A stretch of DNA of 64,000 nt from the NCBI GenBank assembly GCA_964036275.1, contig OZ038433.1, forward strand, positions 17,180,257 through 17,244,256, read 5' to 3'. Positions 13,260 to 25,334 of the stretch are shown here, in pieces (the first letter of the stretch is position 1; every line of letters begins with the position of its first letter). Made by a program: the position numbers and the translations under genes. The notes under the pieces were generated by a model that saw only the letters and a program-made list of their open reading frames with translations, was not told the origin of the DNA and ran no database searches. The DNA comes from Litoditis marina (lineage: Eukaryota; Nematoda; Chromadorea; Rhabditida; Rhabditidae).

Positions 13260-14525
13260 TTAGAACGGAGGGCAGCAGCGGTACAGCCTGGGCACTCCAT
13301 TGAAGGCGTCCTTTTTGGTTCCACTTACCACGACGTCGGTCACACTGCTTCCATCCCAGCCAGTGCTGTAGTTGTGGGAGTAGCTCAGGAACGAGACCTG
13401 CGCATATGAGGTGGTGTACTAAGGGGTTGGAAAACATTTAATCGATTCTTGGATAATCTAGTTTTTCCTATTGAAACCCGAAATCTCAACTCGAATATCT
13501 CGATTTGACCACAAAACTTTATCTAGACTACTTTACGACAACTTGTCAAGAAGAGATTCCCGAGCGTAAAATGACGCTGAAAAGAGCATGGGTTTTCTCC
13601 CATGCTTGTATGTGAACATGTTTCTGGAAGGAACTTAACATCAGCAGTGATTTCTTATAACACTATTTCTCTCAAATATAAACCTTTTCCGTAACCTTTT
13701 CATTTACAACACCGCGTCGAACATATATGTTTCCTGTATGTTTCATAGCGCGTAAAAGAGATCTTTGTCGGGAGGGCTGTTGAAGTCCTGTAGAGAAAAA
13801 AAACCAAAGTCTAAAAGCTTTCCGAGGACTTTAATAGGTTAACCCGGAAATACCGATAGCCTATTGTAGAGATGCGTGGAACATAATACAAGTGCAACCA
13901 AACATGCCACTCACCTCCCACATATCATTCACATAGCAAAACTTCACGTTTGACGCGAGATCCGTGGCGAATCCGACGTTTATTACCACGCCAGTAGTAG
14001 ATTCAGCAGTAGTGCGGTCATGATGCCAAACTGTCATCTGCAAACATACATTCAATAGCGGAAGATTGTATATTTTGATATGAGATCGGTATCAATGTTG
14101 AGTGATTTTGATTTTTGAAACAATTAGTCAAGTGGTGATGTTGTGTACAGAGTACAGTAGCGGTACGAGCAGAGAATCAGTCGAGGAGACACAAGAATGG
14201 CTAATGTTGCCGGCATGTGGTATACTAGACGTGAATTTCAACATTGACGTGAAGCCTGATAGGTATTGCACGTTGTGATTGCACGTTTCTGATTTCTGAT
14301 GTGTTTAACATATTTCACTTGACTGTGCAATTGACTGTATAGCAAACGTACTTGGGGACCCCCCCCCCAAGTTCTCAATTGATGCGATAAGTCAACTGAA
14401 ATCCTAAAAAGCTCCCCCTTACGCTTACCTGTAGAAGGAAGAGTAATACTTCCATCCCCTTGGGCACTCAGTTTATTCCTAATATCTTGAATATTCTGAT
14501 TGTGTATCGTTTTGAAGGTATGAAC

Positions 14526-14556
<31 letters not shown>

Positions 14557-15037
14557 GTATCACTGCAGTGAGTCATTTCTCTGTAATGAATACTGTGAAA
14601 GTGGAACAACGAAAATACTCGCTTCTTGTTTGAACCCGGAGAACACGACTGCCGACAATTCCTCTTCTGTTCGAAGGTTGATTGCGAATGCACTGCAAAA
14701 TTGAAGTGATTACTTTTAAATTGGCTGATTTGCTAAATCAAAATCAGCTGATATTTTTCTACATGTCGACCGTTACCTAAAATCGATGAACAAATTCCAA
14801 ATTCTAAAAAGTTACGAAGCGTAGTTTGGTAAGTTCTGATGAAGTAATGCAACGTCAATCTAGTTGTTATTTTTGAGAACTATAACTGGTCTATGAGCAG
14901 AGAAATACTTCTTATGTCACTTATAATGATACTATCTTTTTTATGCGCAGAACTCGCCCTCTTCCTGTCCAGTTGACGTTGACGATGGCACAGCAACCTT
15001 CATCCAAAGAGAAAGGAATGACGAGATAGTCGACATT
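13260..15037 (-). CDS. Galectin-like small protein, copy 4 (N-terminus not found)
   Basis: Four exons on the minus strand: 14958-15037, 14623-14692, 13915-14037 and 13260-13397 (stop TAA), with phases 2, 0, 0 as in copy 3. Residue landmarks: DEGCCAIVNVNWTG; AFAINLRTEEELSAVVF; MTVWHHDRTTAES... to FCYVNDMWE; VSFLSYSHNYSTGW... to RLYRCCPPF. The first two donors read GG|GCGAGT and GAA|GCGAGT. In each case the nearest GT breaks the frame, so the gene needs two GC-AG introns, an unusual load. Alternatively the gene is losing its splice sites. Intron 2 holds a family B MITE (14220-14342) and an (ATT)n run at 14525-14553. Function is unknown; galectin-like fold is inferred as for copy 3. Confidence 0.6.
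14220..14342. repeat. CACGTGA-type MITE (family B), copy 2
   Basis: TATACTAGACGTGAATTTCA at one end and CTGTGCAATTGACTGTATA at the other, with the internal TGATGTGTTTAACATATTTCA block. In intron 2 of galectin-like copy 4. Confidence 0.75.
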
Positions 15038-15074
15038 CTGAAGCACTTCTATTTAGGAGATTCCAAATTTAAAA

Positions 15075-15240
15075 AAAAGTGTATCTCGCCGGAATCGAAC
15101 CTGCGAGCAAAAGTTTTGTAGTTGGTTGCTAGACACTGCGAAACAAGAGTACATGATTGTCCAGCTTTGGAACCAAGAAAATGTCTGTTCCAGTCTGTTC
15201 CACCCACTTATTACTCTCTACAGTGACATGCTCACACGTA
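15075..15240 (-). repeat. tRNA-derived SINE-like element, copy 1
   Basis: Read on the minus strand it contains GCTCGCAGGTTCGATTCCGG, a perfect RNA polymerase III B-box, preceded by a degenerate A-box-like stretch. The cloverleaf cannot be completed, so it is not a tRNA gene. Same family as 15470-15620, 52330-52490 and 55480-55680. Confidence 0.6.
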
Positions 15241-15469
15241 TGAGTCAAAGTTAAGTATGTCTGCAATTTTGAATTTTCTCGAAATTGTGTATTGTCTTCT
15301 GAACCTTTACTACTACAATATAGGAGAGTTTTACACTAAAATGATGACATATATTCATTAGAAAAAGTGTTCTGAATGTTTCATGGATAACTTTTAAAGT
15401 ACATCGTTTGGTGAAATGAAGTGTACACAGGGCAATGTGCGCCTTATTCAAACCAAAAAGTATAGTAGT

Positions 15470-15620
15470 CACAAATAGTAGTCACAAAAGCGAGGGTATA
15501 CTGTATATCTCCCTTTGTGCTGTGTAAGAACACATATAAATGAGTAGTAGTGGTTAGTGACCGCGCCTCCGGAATTTTTGATCGCGGTTCGAGTCTCACA
15601 TGAAGCGGAGATTTTATAGG
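15470..15620 (+). repeat. tRNA-derived SINE-like element, copy 2
   Basis: The leader TACTGTATATCTCCCTTTGT and GCTGTGTAAGAACACA precedes a tRNA-like part: TAGTGGTTAGTGACCGCG (A-box/D-arm) and GCGGTTCGAGTCTCAC (B-box). The leader matches that of the copy at 55480-55680. Confidence 0.65.
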
Positions 15621-15714
15621 TTTGGCTCGCACTACAACGCCGTCGGGGCGCCAAGATGCCTAATCGGAGGATGTTAAAAATGACAACCCTTCTTCGAACA
15701 ATCAGCATACTCTA

Positions 15715-15975
15715 CTCACACTTTGTTCTGTGGCATACGGTAGAAAGGCAGTAGCTAAGAGAAGCGAATACATCATTGAGCCACCGTTTGGCGCGGAATG
15801 ATGCTACATTACTTGCTCGAGTTTCGGGTTGCCTGGTTATGTTTTTCAAGATTTTATGTATTTCAGCCGAGCTTCCGTTCACCATGTAAAATCGCTCCAT
15901 TGTTTGTATGGTTTGCGGGTTGCCTGGTTTTTTTTTTCAACGTTTTATGTGTTTAATGCGACGCTCAATGGATTG
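15715..15975. repeat. Dispersed repeat, family D, copy 3
   Basis: Closest relative of 11925-12190, sharing TGTGGCATACGGTAGAAA, GAGCCACCGTTTGGCGCGGA and both GGTTGCCTGGTT half-repeats. Confidence 0.8.
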
Positions 15976-16347
15976 AAAAGCATGACAATCATTTTTCAAG
16001 TCTCAGGAGTTTATATTATATCCAAGTTCAATGTTGTGGGTTTGCTAAAGAAACGGTTACATGTTTTCCCAGTATTTTTCCAGTGGAAAAATAGTTTTTG
16101 CTGGACTTGAGAGCAACGTGTGCAACACAACACAACACAGATGTAGAAAAATGTGTTGAACGTGACATAAAAATAAAACCTGATTAAATTTGAAAAAAGC
16201 TCCTTAACAACAATAAAGATGGCTGGAGAACTTGAAAATAAACAATTGTGGACCATAAATACTCACAGAACTGGATTTGATGGTTAGAGAGAAATCGGGC
16301 AAAACTGATAACTTTTAACTGTTAGCTATGGGTATGGTTTTAACCCG

Positions 16348-16472
16348 TTTAAAGAAGGACGATTATGTGGTCCAATCGCAACGCTTCAGTCCTTTAAACC
16401 GCAATATATTTTTCAATTGCAGTTTAAAGGACCGATGTAACGGGATTGGTCCACATAATCGTCCTTCTTTAA
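16348..16472. repeat. Palindromic MITE (family A), copy 1
   Basis: A near-perfect inverted repeat with ends TTTAAAGAAGGACGATTATG / CATAATCGTCCTTCTTTAA and an inner CAGTCCTTTAAACTGCAAT palindrome. Other copies are at 51217-51339, 51985-52105, 56719-56840 and 57171-57287, each about 120 bp. No coding capacity; a non-autonomous foldback transposon. Confidence 0.92.
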
Positions 16473-16787
16473 CTTCAAACTACAATTCAATCCTGGTGCT
16501 GTCTGCACGAGTGTGATACGATGAAGCATGTGAAAAGCAGCATAACTGTTATAACTGTGATATATGCAGTGAACAACTTGTTTCCCTAGTGCTATTCTAA
16601 TGTTCAGGAAAAGTAGATCAGGTAAATTAGATAAACAAGAAATTGGACCATGGAAACGAGACAATAGGACTCTGAAATGGGACAAGGGACATTGGGGAGG
16701 GACGTGTAGAAACTTCGACCCATATATTCTATGCAACTAGACAGATTGCTTCTACAAACTAGTTGAGTCTCACGACACTCTACTTCT

Positions 16788-17090
16788 GGGTAGGACGAAT
16801 ATAAACTGCTGACCGAATGAATATGAAATACATAAACATAAATGATTTTGAAATACAGAAATGCATATAATCATCACAACTCAGAGACATGGTTCATATT
16901 ATTTCTGGGTAGGATTTCACTGATTGTGTGACATCTTCGAGTATAAACTGCTGGCCGAAATATAAAATACATAAATATAAGTAAACATGAAATACATAAA
17001 TACATATAATCCCTCTATTTCTGTGTTGGATTCCACTGTTTGTGTAACATCTCGGAGTACAAACTGCTGGCCGAACTTCCGACAGTTGGC
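16788..17090 (-). repeat. Three tandem partial copies of the receptor A terminal exon
   Basis: The segment covering the last codons of receptor A (TTCCACTG...ACATCTC..AGTA.AAACTGCTGGCCGAA on the plus strand) recurs downstream of the gene near 16905-16960 and, more degraded, near 16788-16835. Copies are joined by AAATACATAAATA-type linkers. These are 3' duplications of an exon end, not extra exons. Confidence 0.7.
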
Positions 17091-20000
17091 ACAGAAAGCA
17101 TGGAAACTCGATGGGCATACGAGCTCTTTCTCTCGTTTGAGCGAATGAATTGCGTTATCAGGGGCAGGGAAAGAGTGAACAACGGCAGCACCTGAAGTGG
17201 AGGTACATTCAACTGGTTTTCGGAAAGAAGAGTGTGTTGTGTTTTTGTTAACTTTGTGTTACATCGAATGGAACACAACTGTACACTATCTGCAGATTTG
17301 CGTTTGTTCAAAAAGTATAAGTATGTATAGTCTGGACTGCAAGACATGCAGTCTGTTTCTAGAATTAATTTTATTCCGACTCTGTATGGTAGCTGAATGT
17401 TATGCTCTTCAGCTTGTCCTTAGCGATCTCCGATTCAAACTACATCAACGCGGAGAATGGGTCCAAACTACATTCACATTAAGAATAAGATGAAAAAGTT
17501 CAAACTACATAGTCAGTGGAAAACTCACATAACAGCAGTTTCTGATTCCTTCGAACAGTTCGGGCTGTTCTTTGAAAAACGACGAAGTTCTCATTGAACG
17601 GACAGTGATGGTCAACACCAAGTAGATGGAATACCAAAAGAGAGTCAGAATGGAAATGTAGGAAATGAAACGGGACACTGTCAGGTTTTCTGTTGTTTGA
17701 TACTGGCCCGAGAGAGAAAAGTTCGTTCTGTAACAGTCAAGGTCACGATGACTGAAACATATTTACGTGGAACGTCTCAGAACGATTAGCGCCAATTTTT
17801 TTGCAATTGGCCAGCTACAAAAACGAGAGAGCATGCAGGTCAATGACGCGCAGACAGGCTAAGACAGTCTGCGTCTCTCTGACCTGCACACTCTCTCGTT
17901 CAGCCAATAAAAATGTGGCTGGCCAATTGGCTGGGAATTGTCTGAGGTGTAAACACATCAGACGTTGGCAAAGTACCAAGATTGAGTGCGATGCCCTGAG
18001 ACTCACATGAATCACAACGTTGATGGATGACGTTTTCTACGTCTTTTATGTTCTATCTTCCTTTTGTCATTGTTGAAATAGTCATTTCACAGAGCTCACA
18101 ACGGCTTTTTCTGCCTTAGTCAAACTAACCGCCATAGCAAGTACTTGCCAATACATTTGTGTAGCCAGATCAATGGTTCACCTGCTTCGAATTTTCAGAG
18201 GAATTTTACATCAAGAAGCAGGCTCTGAATGTTTCTGAACCTACTTTCTCAGCAGATATTTGCTATTGAATTTGTGCAGCGAAATCGAGATTCCTATGCC
18301 AGTTGCACATAGTCCGAGTAGACAATAAAAGACCATGTCGATTGTATCGGAGGACGAGAGAGGGGTGTTTATCACGTTAATCGACGGATCCAGGAACCGC
18401 TCGTCCCGGAAAGCCCAGAAGGTGAAAAACGCTGGAGGCAGCGCCTGAAAGTGTAGAGAATATTGAACTTTCATTGTGATTTGATCTCGGTACACGTCAT
18501 AATTATCGGACTTCGACCTAAAAATAATGGAATCCAAATACAAACACACGGGGAGGGGACAACTCACACCATATAGCTTTGATTTGGGAAGAACAAAATC
18601 TATAATTGATCGTGAATTCACATTCTCGGAGGACCATTTATCGATTATAGTTTGATCTGCTCTCATGGCAGTGTTTGAAAACTATCCCTCATCTCAACTC
18701 GCCGTGTTTTTACAGTGGTTTCTTTCTTATTTGTAGATTGTTCCTTATTGTACCGTGCGACCCACTTTTCCTATTCCGTACACATCTATTTGCCTTATGT
18801 CTTTACTTTTACCGTAACGTATCGTACCCGTACCCTACGCCCTCTGACTTACCGTAGCTAATACCAAAATGGGTCCAAGATAGTTTCTTCCCTTTTCGTA
18901 GTCGATTCTTTTCATTGTGGCCGCCATACGTTCGATCCACATACCAGTCAACAACCAAATCTAAAAAATTGAAATTAAAAATAATTCTGAACCCAGATTT
19001 TCTGGTTATTTTGTGTAGTGTCTACTTTGTTTCATCGTCAGAATGAAGTTCATTTGAGTTCTATTCCAGGGCTAAATTAGTATTTTCAGAGAGCGAGCGA
19101 GTCACGAAAACATATTCCAGTGCGTTTAACATCGTTTCCGTTTCTTCGTAACTTGGTTTCTCTTTTATCTACGCCTCTTTCGAACATATTCCGGAAAACA
19201 CTCACCTGATACTGATTTATGAAAATTATTGCAACATTCAGAACATTGTAGAATCGTGAATCTAGGAAAATATCACACGGATTCGATACGAAGAACCCGG
19301 CTGCAAACTGGTAGACCTGAAAAACATAGAATAACGAAGTTATAAGTGGTGTTTAGTTTCCGTTGCTCTTGAAATGAATTTGTTGATCAGTTTTGAAATG
19401 TCACTTCTTGGTCTATTCATTACGGTGCTCATTTCGTCAGTCCACTAGGCTTGTTTACTGCAAAAGCGAGAGAGCATGGAGATCAATGAGACGCAGATAT
19501 GTCCAACATCTGCTACTCTTTGATCTACATTCTTTCTTTTCCAGACCAAGTGAGCTGCAACTTGAATGAGGGGTATCTTATAAACTTTACAAACCTCGCA
19601 AGTGGTGAATATTGTAGCTTGGACGAGGGCATTCAAGTAGTACATCCAAATTATCACCTAAACACGAATGAATAAGTTTGATTTGTAGTTTATAATCAGC
19701 TCACCATTAACGGCAAGTTCCAACAAAACTGTCAATAGTGTCAATGTCTACCAAACTTGGTGAATAAACTTGTCACGTGAATTTTTACATATCGAATGAC
19801 TGTCGAGCGTTTACCTAGGAACAAATTTTGTTCTCATAATTTCTCATAAGAACCTCTTCTATGAATGTACCTTTATGTTGAAATGAAACCCGGTTTTGCA
19901 GAGATGTTTGATAAACACTTGAATGATGAGGGGAATTGAGATAGACGAACACAAAATACCCGCAAATTGACCGAAACGGTACAGCGGGTTGCGTGCCACC

Positions 20001-20497
20001 GAGAGACCATTCTGTAACACATTATATTATTGAGTTTTATTAGTATAACTAAATTGGCGTAAATAAAATAATTAAGGTGAATTTTAGAACGGGCAGTAAC
20101 CCATCATGTTTTTTGCTCTGCGTTCTGACACTTTTAGTCTTCTTTTTCCTTGTGAATCGCTATCTGAGGCTGTACCCATGTGTATCTCGAAAACAAGACA
20201 GACGATTGCTTAGAAGAAATTACTGAGGAATCACACGTCAGTTCTCGTGCTGTTATGTTATGTGCTACGTTTTCGAATGAAGGAGTGACTTTTTTTATTC
20301 ATGTTGCCCCATCGGCTGTGCTTGTAATTTGCCTTCGTTCACTCAAGTTTTTCGCAATAAAACTATAACGAAGATTTGACTACTAGAGTTAACTTGGTGA
20401 TTCAAAGTTTCACATTGCGAAGTAGACGTGAAATCTATACAAACTATACCTCCATACAGTAGTCTGCCGTGAATCTATGTTGATCTACCATGATCAT
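17015..20497 (-). CDS. Sre-like seven-transmembrane chemoreceptor A
   Basis: Eight exons on the minus strand: 20450-20497, 19871-20011, 19595-19657, 19206-19316, 18865-18960, 18245-18444, about 17530-17727, and 17015-17191 (TAG); about 344 residues. The start is chosen at MIMVDQHR (20497) because its exon ends CME|gtatag in phase 0, as in the two paralogues. Landmarks: NFNIK closing exon 2; VSNPCD at the TM2-TM3 loop; MWIERMAATMKRIDYEKG after TM3 (the ER...A and YE signature of Sra/Sre-superfamily receptors); SINVINTP in the large loop; and the C-terminus LYSEMLHKQWN. Such proteins sit in the ciliary membrane of nematode sensory neurons and signal through G proteins; ligand unknown. Intron 6 (17728-18244) holds a foldback (17780-17945). 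Duplicated scraps of the last exon lie downstream. One base of uncertainty remains in exon 7. Confidence 0.87.
17780..17945. repeat. Foldback element with AATTGGCCAGC ends
   Basis: The left arm has GCAATTGGCCAGCTACAAAA, then CGAGAGAGCATGCAGGTCA; the right arm has TGACCTGCACACTCTCTCG and TGGCTGGCCAATTGGC. Inside intron 6 of receptor A. Partial relatives are at 19450-19560 (intron 3 of the same gene) and 62115-62215. Confidence 0.8.
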
Positions 20498-20509
20498 CAA
20501 ATGAACCAA

Positions 20510-20716
20510 CTATTTGTCTAGATCCACAACCAAAATTCTTGAATTGACTGAAAGAAGAGCGTGGATCTGTCGTGGTTTGATAATGAGCACCGGATTTATT
20601 TGGAATTCAGCTGCTATTTTTGGATTAGTCAGAACATGGAAATTCTTTCCGCCTGCGCTGATCTTATCCGCTCTTCCGGTACAACGCTTCAGTGGAATGA
20701 TCTGGCGGCATGCCAT
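20510..20716 (-). pseudogene. Possible Tc1/mariner-like transposase fragment
   Basis: A minus-strand open stretch whose middle (KRCTGRADKISAG, then TNPKIAAEFQI) has the shape of the second helix-turn-helix of Tc1-family transposases (GRP-K-S/T ... P..T..E). No catalytic DDE region is visible. It ends 13 bases before the receptor A start and is out of frame with it. The opposite-strand ORF (20514-20813) is treated as its shadow. This rests on pattern only. Confidence 0.3.
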
Positions 20717-20813
20717 CTCTTTTTTGATTGTTTTTGATGGTTTTGCACAGAATGGAGAAGGTTATGTAGAAACTGAACACGCAAACATGATGCATAATAT
20801 CGCAAATATGTGA

Positions 20814-22896
20814 GAAACAAACAGTTTTTCTCTCTCTCAGAAGTATCATAGCTTTTATGAAAAAGGTGGGAGCAGTGCCTTATGGAACCGTATAGAATAG
20901 AGCAACGCATGGCGGTATGAGGTTTTTACTGACACTTTACAAAACATAATCGAAGAATTACTTCTAAGGCAAACTAAAACTGTGCAACAAAATATTTTAT
21001 GTAATATCAGAATCGGAAGCGTAAATTTTTCCTAAGGTAAACTTTACTCAATTGAAACGCAATGACACAATTGTCTATAACAAGTTAAGTATTTTCTTTG
21101 AAACTTCTTCGAAAGAAAACATTAGGGGATTATTAGAGAGAAATGAGAAGAAAAGTGCACAATCTCTGCTCGCTGAACGAGTTGACTTTTCATCAAATAT
21201 TCAATTGATAGTCTCATTCGGTCTAATCTTGATTTACTTCCAATTTCAATAATGAATTGTCAATCTTATCATGTCGCGGAAGTGTTTTACATTCAAATGT
21301 AAACTCATTTAGCGAGGGTTAAACATATTGCAATCCAGAAACGTGATATTTACAACAAACATAGAGGCAAAAAGTCAACTCTACAAACTGCAATTGAAAA
21401 AAGTTACGTTTTGTGTGAATGAGCAAAATCAACGGTACACTTTAACATTATCGTATTCTGTCTTTCTACACACGTGTCTTCACGTGACTTTGTATTTTAC
21501 TAGTAGTAAGCTCGACAAAGTGCAAACTGAACCGGAAGTTCACAATGTGCTCATAATCTCATGCCGAGAATGCCGAATTATTCATTTTAGTTCGAAACAT
21601 TACAGATCAGTGAAGCGAAAAGAATGATCAATGAATGAAAAAGTCGAGACAATGAAAAAAATGTGGTTATTTGAGTTCAAAACTTCGATAAACTGAGTTT
21701 TGGAACTACCGAACGAAGTTTCGAGTCTTTGAGTTCAAGAAAAATACGTTCTTGGAATAGGAGTTAAAGAGTTCTTGGAATGAAATATTTGTACTTAACT
21801 TTTCATACTCGATTTTGAAAAAAGGTTTCGATCAATTAAATGAAGCTGGAACAATATATTCTCAGAACGAAATGATCCCTTTCATAGTCTGTGCAGTCAA
21901 AAAACAAATCTGTAATCATGACGTTCGTAGATATAAAAATGAATGCTTATTGCAAGAAAAAAAGGCTAATAAATGGTTTGCTTTCAACTCTTTCAATGTT
22001 CGATTCCAATTCCGAACTGTTGAACTCACTGAGAACTGGGACAACTTTGGTGATATGAGAGTATGATAAAGAAAAATCTAAGTTAATTCAAACTCAAAAT
22101 CTCAGTATTTCGGAGCCCAAGAAACTCGAACTTGAAAGTTCAGAATAGTCCAGACTCGGAAACTCTAAAACTTGAATTTCATATAGACACATCCGTGTAA
22201 ATATATTCCCAGAAGTTTGTAATCATGTCCCTATTGCATTTCACTTCTCACGTAGTTCCACTCGTGATTACGTGGTCCCTTCCCTAGGTCAACATTCCAA
22301 ACCTCGCTTTTTTCGGCCAATTTATAGTCTATTTGTATTTCTCTCCTTTCTCAATGCCTTTTATTTACCCAGATTCAATCGGATACTCTCTATTTTTCGC
22401 ACGCGAGTGACACTCGAAAATCGCCTTTCTCTCTCAAATCTTCGAAACTGAACAATCTTACAAATTGTGCAAAATAGTTTCATAGTTTTTTCATTGTTTT
22501 CCTATTGTAGTATTTCATCCTCGAGCCAGAAAAGGAATAAATTATATTGTCTTACCAGGTTTCATTTATTTTTCACATAATCAGTTTCTTCTCCTTTTTT
22601 GCTTCAAATGTTGCGACTGGGATTGCACAGTACAGAGTATACACACAATGACTGACCGGTTTTCTTCTTAATTAGTTTCCAGTTCTATTTTGTTAAACGT
22701 TTTGTTTGAAATGAACATTATAGATGACCTCTTCTAATGAAGTGTTTGAATATATTGTGAATACTGTTAAAACCAATATAACATTATCTGCTTACGTAGA
22801 GGAAATAGGTGTGAGTTTGTTTTGTATCGGAAAATTTACAATAACATACTTACCCAAGTGTTCAAATCAGTGTTTTCAGAATACCCATTGTTTTCG
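20814..22896. other. Intergenic, no recognisable gene
   Basis: AT-rich spacer between the divergently transcribed receptor A and the cysteine-rich gene. No exon, RNA gene or clear repeat could be supported. The upstream regulatory regions of both genes must lie here. Confidence 0.6.
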
Positions 22897-25334
22897 ATGA
22901 TCTATGCATTACTCGTACTGTTATTGCTGCCTTCGTTGACCAGTAGTGAATACTTATTGCGCGATGGTGTGATCGGAAAATCAACCAACGACATTTCCAA
23001 TGTTGTCAGGTGAGACATTTTTTTTCCGATTTAATTTCCATCTTTTTTCGAGTGTAGAGGGATACAAACAGAAATCGTTGTTTGATACAGTCCTCTCTTT
23101 TATACGTTTTTCTAGCGAAATATGTATATTTCTACCATTTCCAAACTTACAGCTTCAATGGGTGTTCTGAGCTTGAACACTAACGGTAATTGTAGATTAT
23201 TTCACCGGACGAGAACTTTCGAACTGTTTTCTTTCATGTTTTTTCACTTCCCCCGGTAATTCGATATAAATGGTGTGACCATGTTTCGCTCGATCCCAAC
23301 TATGAACTCGCAAAACTCGACTATTCGACTCTAAATACTCAATTACTGCAAATTATGAGCTTGATTAAACATTAAAATAGTTCTGATGCCAGCAACGTAG
23401 CGTTAACTATATAAACTTCTCCGTATCACACTGAATTGTAGATCAAACGGTGTCATTCTTCTCAATTCTAATTTCTAATCCAGCCTGGGTCCCTCCTCCC
23501 GCCTACCCTCCGTGGGAGGATGTCGTTGGTTCGGTCTGGCTCCATTTTGCATCGATTCTTGTCCCTCCGGATACGATTTCATACGATCTCACAGTGGAAA
23601 GTAGGTCAAATCATCACTCTTATCTCGCAATCCCGACAAAACTGCTTCACAGTTCGCGAGAATAGGTCAAAACAACGGCATATGTGGTGAACATCAGATA
23701 TATTTTTCATTAATACAGGGAGCTCATGGTTCTGTTGCGGCTGTCTTATATCAGAAAAATAATAATATGGTACTGTTACCGAGCCGTTCAGTAGTTTACT
23801 GTCGGAGTAGTTTATTCTTCGCTTCATTATCCGTACAGCGTTTGATGTCCAGTAGGTTTATTGTGAAGTTTCAAACTCAGTGTTCATCAACGTGTATAAC
23901 AAAAAATCAGAAACTGATAACTCCTCCATTTTCATGTGTACAAATGGTTCGAAGTGTGCCCCAGATGCGACTTTCGGGGAGTCGTGTTTGAGTCTTTTCG
24001 GCTATCAATTGACCAAAAAGTTCTGCTGCAAGTGAGTTCAAAAGAGTGAGCTATGTTCGTGAATAGCTCAGTTTTCATGTTCTGTTTAGAAGATAAATTT
24101 GATTTTAAAAAAACCAGCAAATAAGGGAGTCGAGTTCATTTCTTGTCTCCTCAACCGAAAATCAGTTGTTGCAGGGAAAGTCAGGTTGAATCGTACAAAA
24201 ACAGGTTGTCTCAGTTTGTCGAATAGAAAATGTTGTCATCGTGAGCTGATCGTTCCTAGTTTGTATCTATTGATTATACATAATGTTCCGAATATAATCT
24301 TCCAGAAGTGACCCGATCGATTGTACTTGGTCAGGACGGTGGATGGGCGCTGAGGACGCATTCAACTTCTACTGTCGGTCAGAATAACCACACTCTGAAA
24401 ACTTGATCTATTCTCCAGCAATTTAGACTAAACAAGAAACTCGAAAAATTGGCCTGACTTCTATGCAAACTCATGACCACGTATTTTAATCAGAAAAATT
24501 CGCGTTATCCCACGGCTGTGTAAAGGTAATTAAAATCTAGTTTTTAATTTCTGCGAGCATATTTTTCGATTAGCGAGCATTCACCAAAATCATCTATCTT
24601 CAGTTAACCCTCATGTTTCAGTTACGATTCCTCTGTGGGCCGATGTGGTAAATTGGACTGTTCTGTGAACTCGGTCCAGTTCCAGGCCCACAACTCAACG
24701 TTGATAGGTATACTTCATACCATTCCTACTGAGACTCCTACAGTAATCTTACAAACTTTTCAAAGGCTGTTGTAAAGCTGGAAATGTAGTTCATGAAAAA
24801 TTCTCTCGTATATTTACTCTACCTGAGAAGGAGAATGAGGTACGAAAATCCTCAACTTCTCCGATCAAAAGTGAGTGAGCAGAACGGCTTAAAAGTTTTG
24901 AAATCTTATTGTAGGAGTCACAGTAGGAATGGAAAAGACTATAGTATACTATACTTATCGATCGAAAAAGACTATTAGTTTAAAACAACAACAAATGTTT
25001 TGTTTTCCTTTTCAGGTTGAAGAATCAAGACTTGAGCTGCCGCCCGAGCAATTCACGTTGTTCTGATGTGCTGTGTTTGTATTTTGATCCCTTGCATTGC
25101 TGTTGGTATACTATAGATGTGAGCGAATCAAACTTCAACCAAAACACGGCCACCTTCTATAATATAACAATCTTTCTTTCGTTTTAGGTGGAGAAGATTG
25201 TGACGAACTGTGGTTGTGGAATTTGCACGGCAAAGCGTCTTGCGGGTATATTGCCTGGTTCGAAGATGGAATTCTCAGAAACAGCTGGTACAAATCGCAC
25301 TAAACTTAAAAAAGTGATTCACGCCACTGAATAA
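22897..25334 (+). CDS. Secreted cysteine-rich protein, WFGLAPFC type
   Basis: Proposed exons: 22897-23009, 23484-23600, about 23911 or 23955-24031, 24306-24377, 24622-24707, 25016-25118, 25188-25334 (TAA). Exon 1 begins MIYALLVLLLLPSLTSSEYL, an obvious signal peptide. Exon 2 carries CRWFGLAPFCIDSCPSGYDF, and exon 3 FGESCLSLFGYQLTKKFCCK, together a compact disulfide module of a kind common in nematode secreted proteins (C.W.G.APFC...CP, then G..C...G...CC). Later exons add CTWSGRW, GRCGKLDCSVNS, DLSCRPSNSRCSDVLC, LHCC and NCGCGIC, so more than 20 cysteines in all. Role unknown. Two joints are unsure: exon 2 to 3, where phase fits only with a weak donor, and exon 5 to 6, where the strong donor at 24708 gives a stop, so another donor or a frameshift is implied. 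Confidence 0.68.

Noticed and set aside
20514..20813. 99-codon plus-strand ORF with hydrophobic stretch
   Set aside because: The opposite strand has the more protein-like reading (possible transposase fragment); no exon signals fit.
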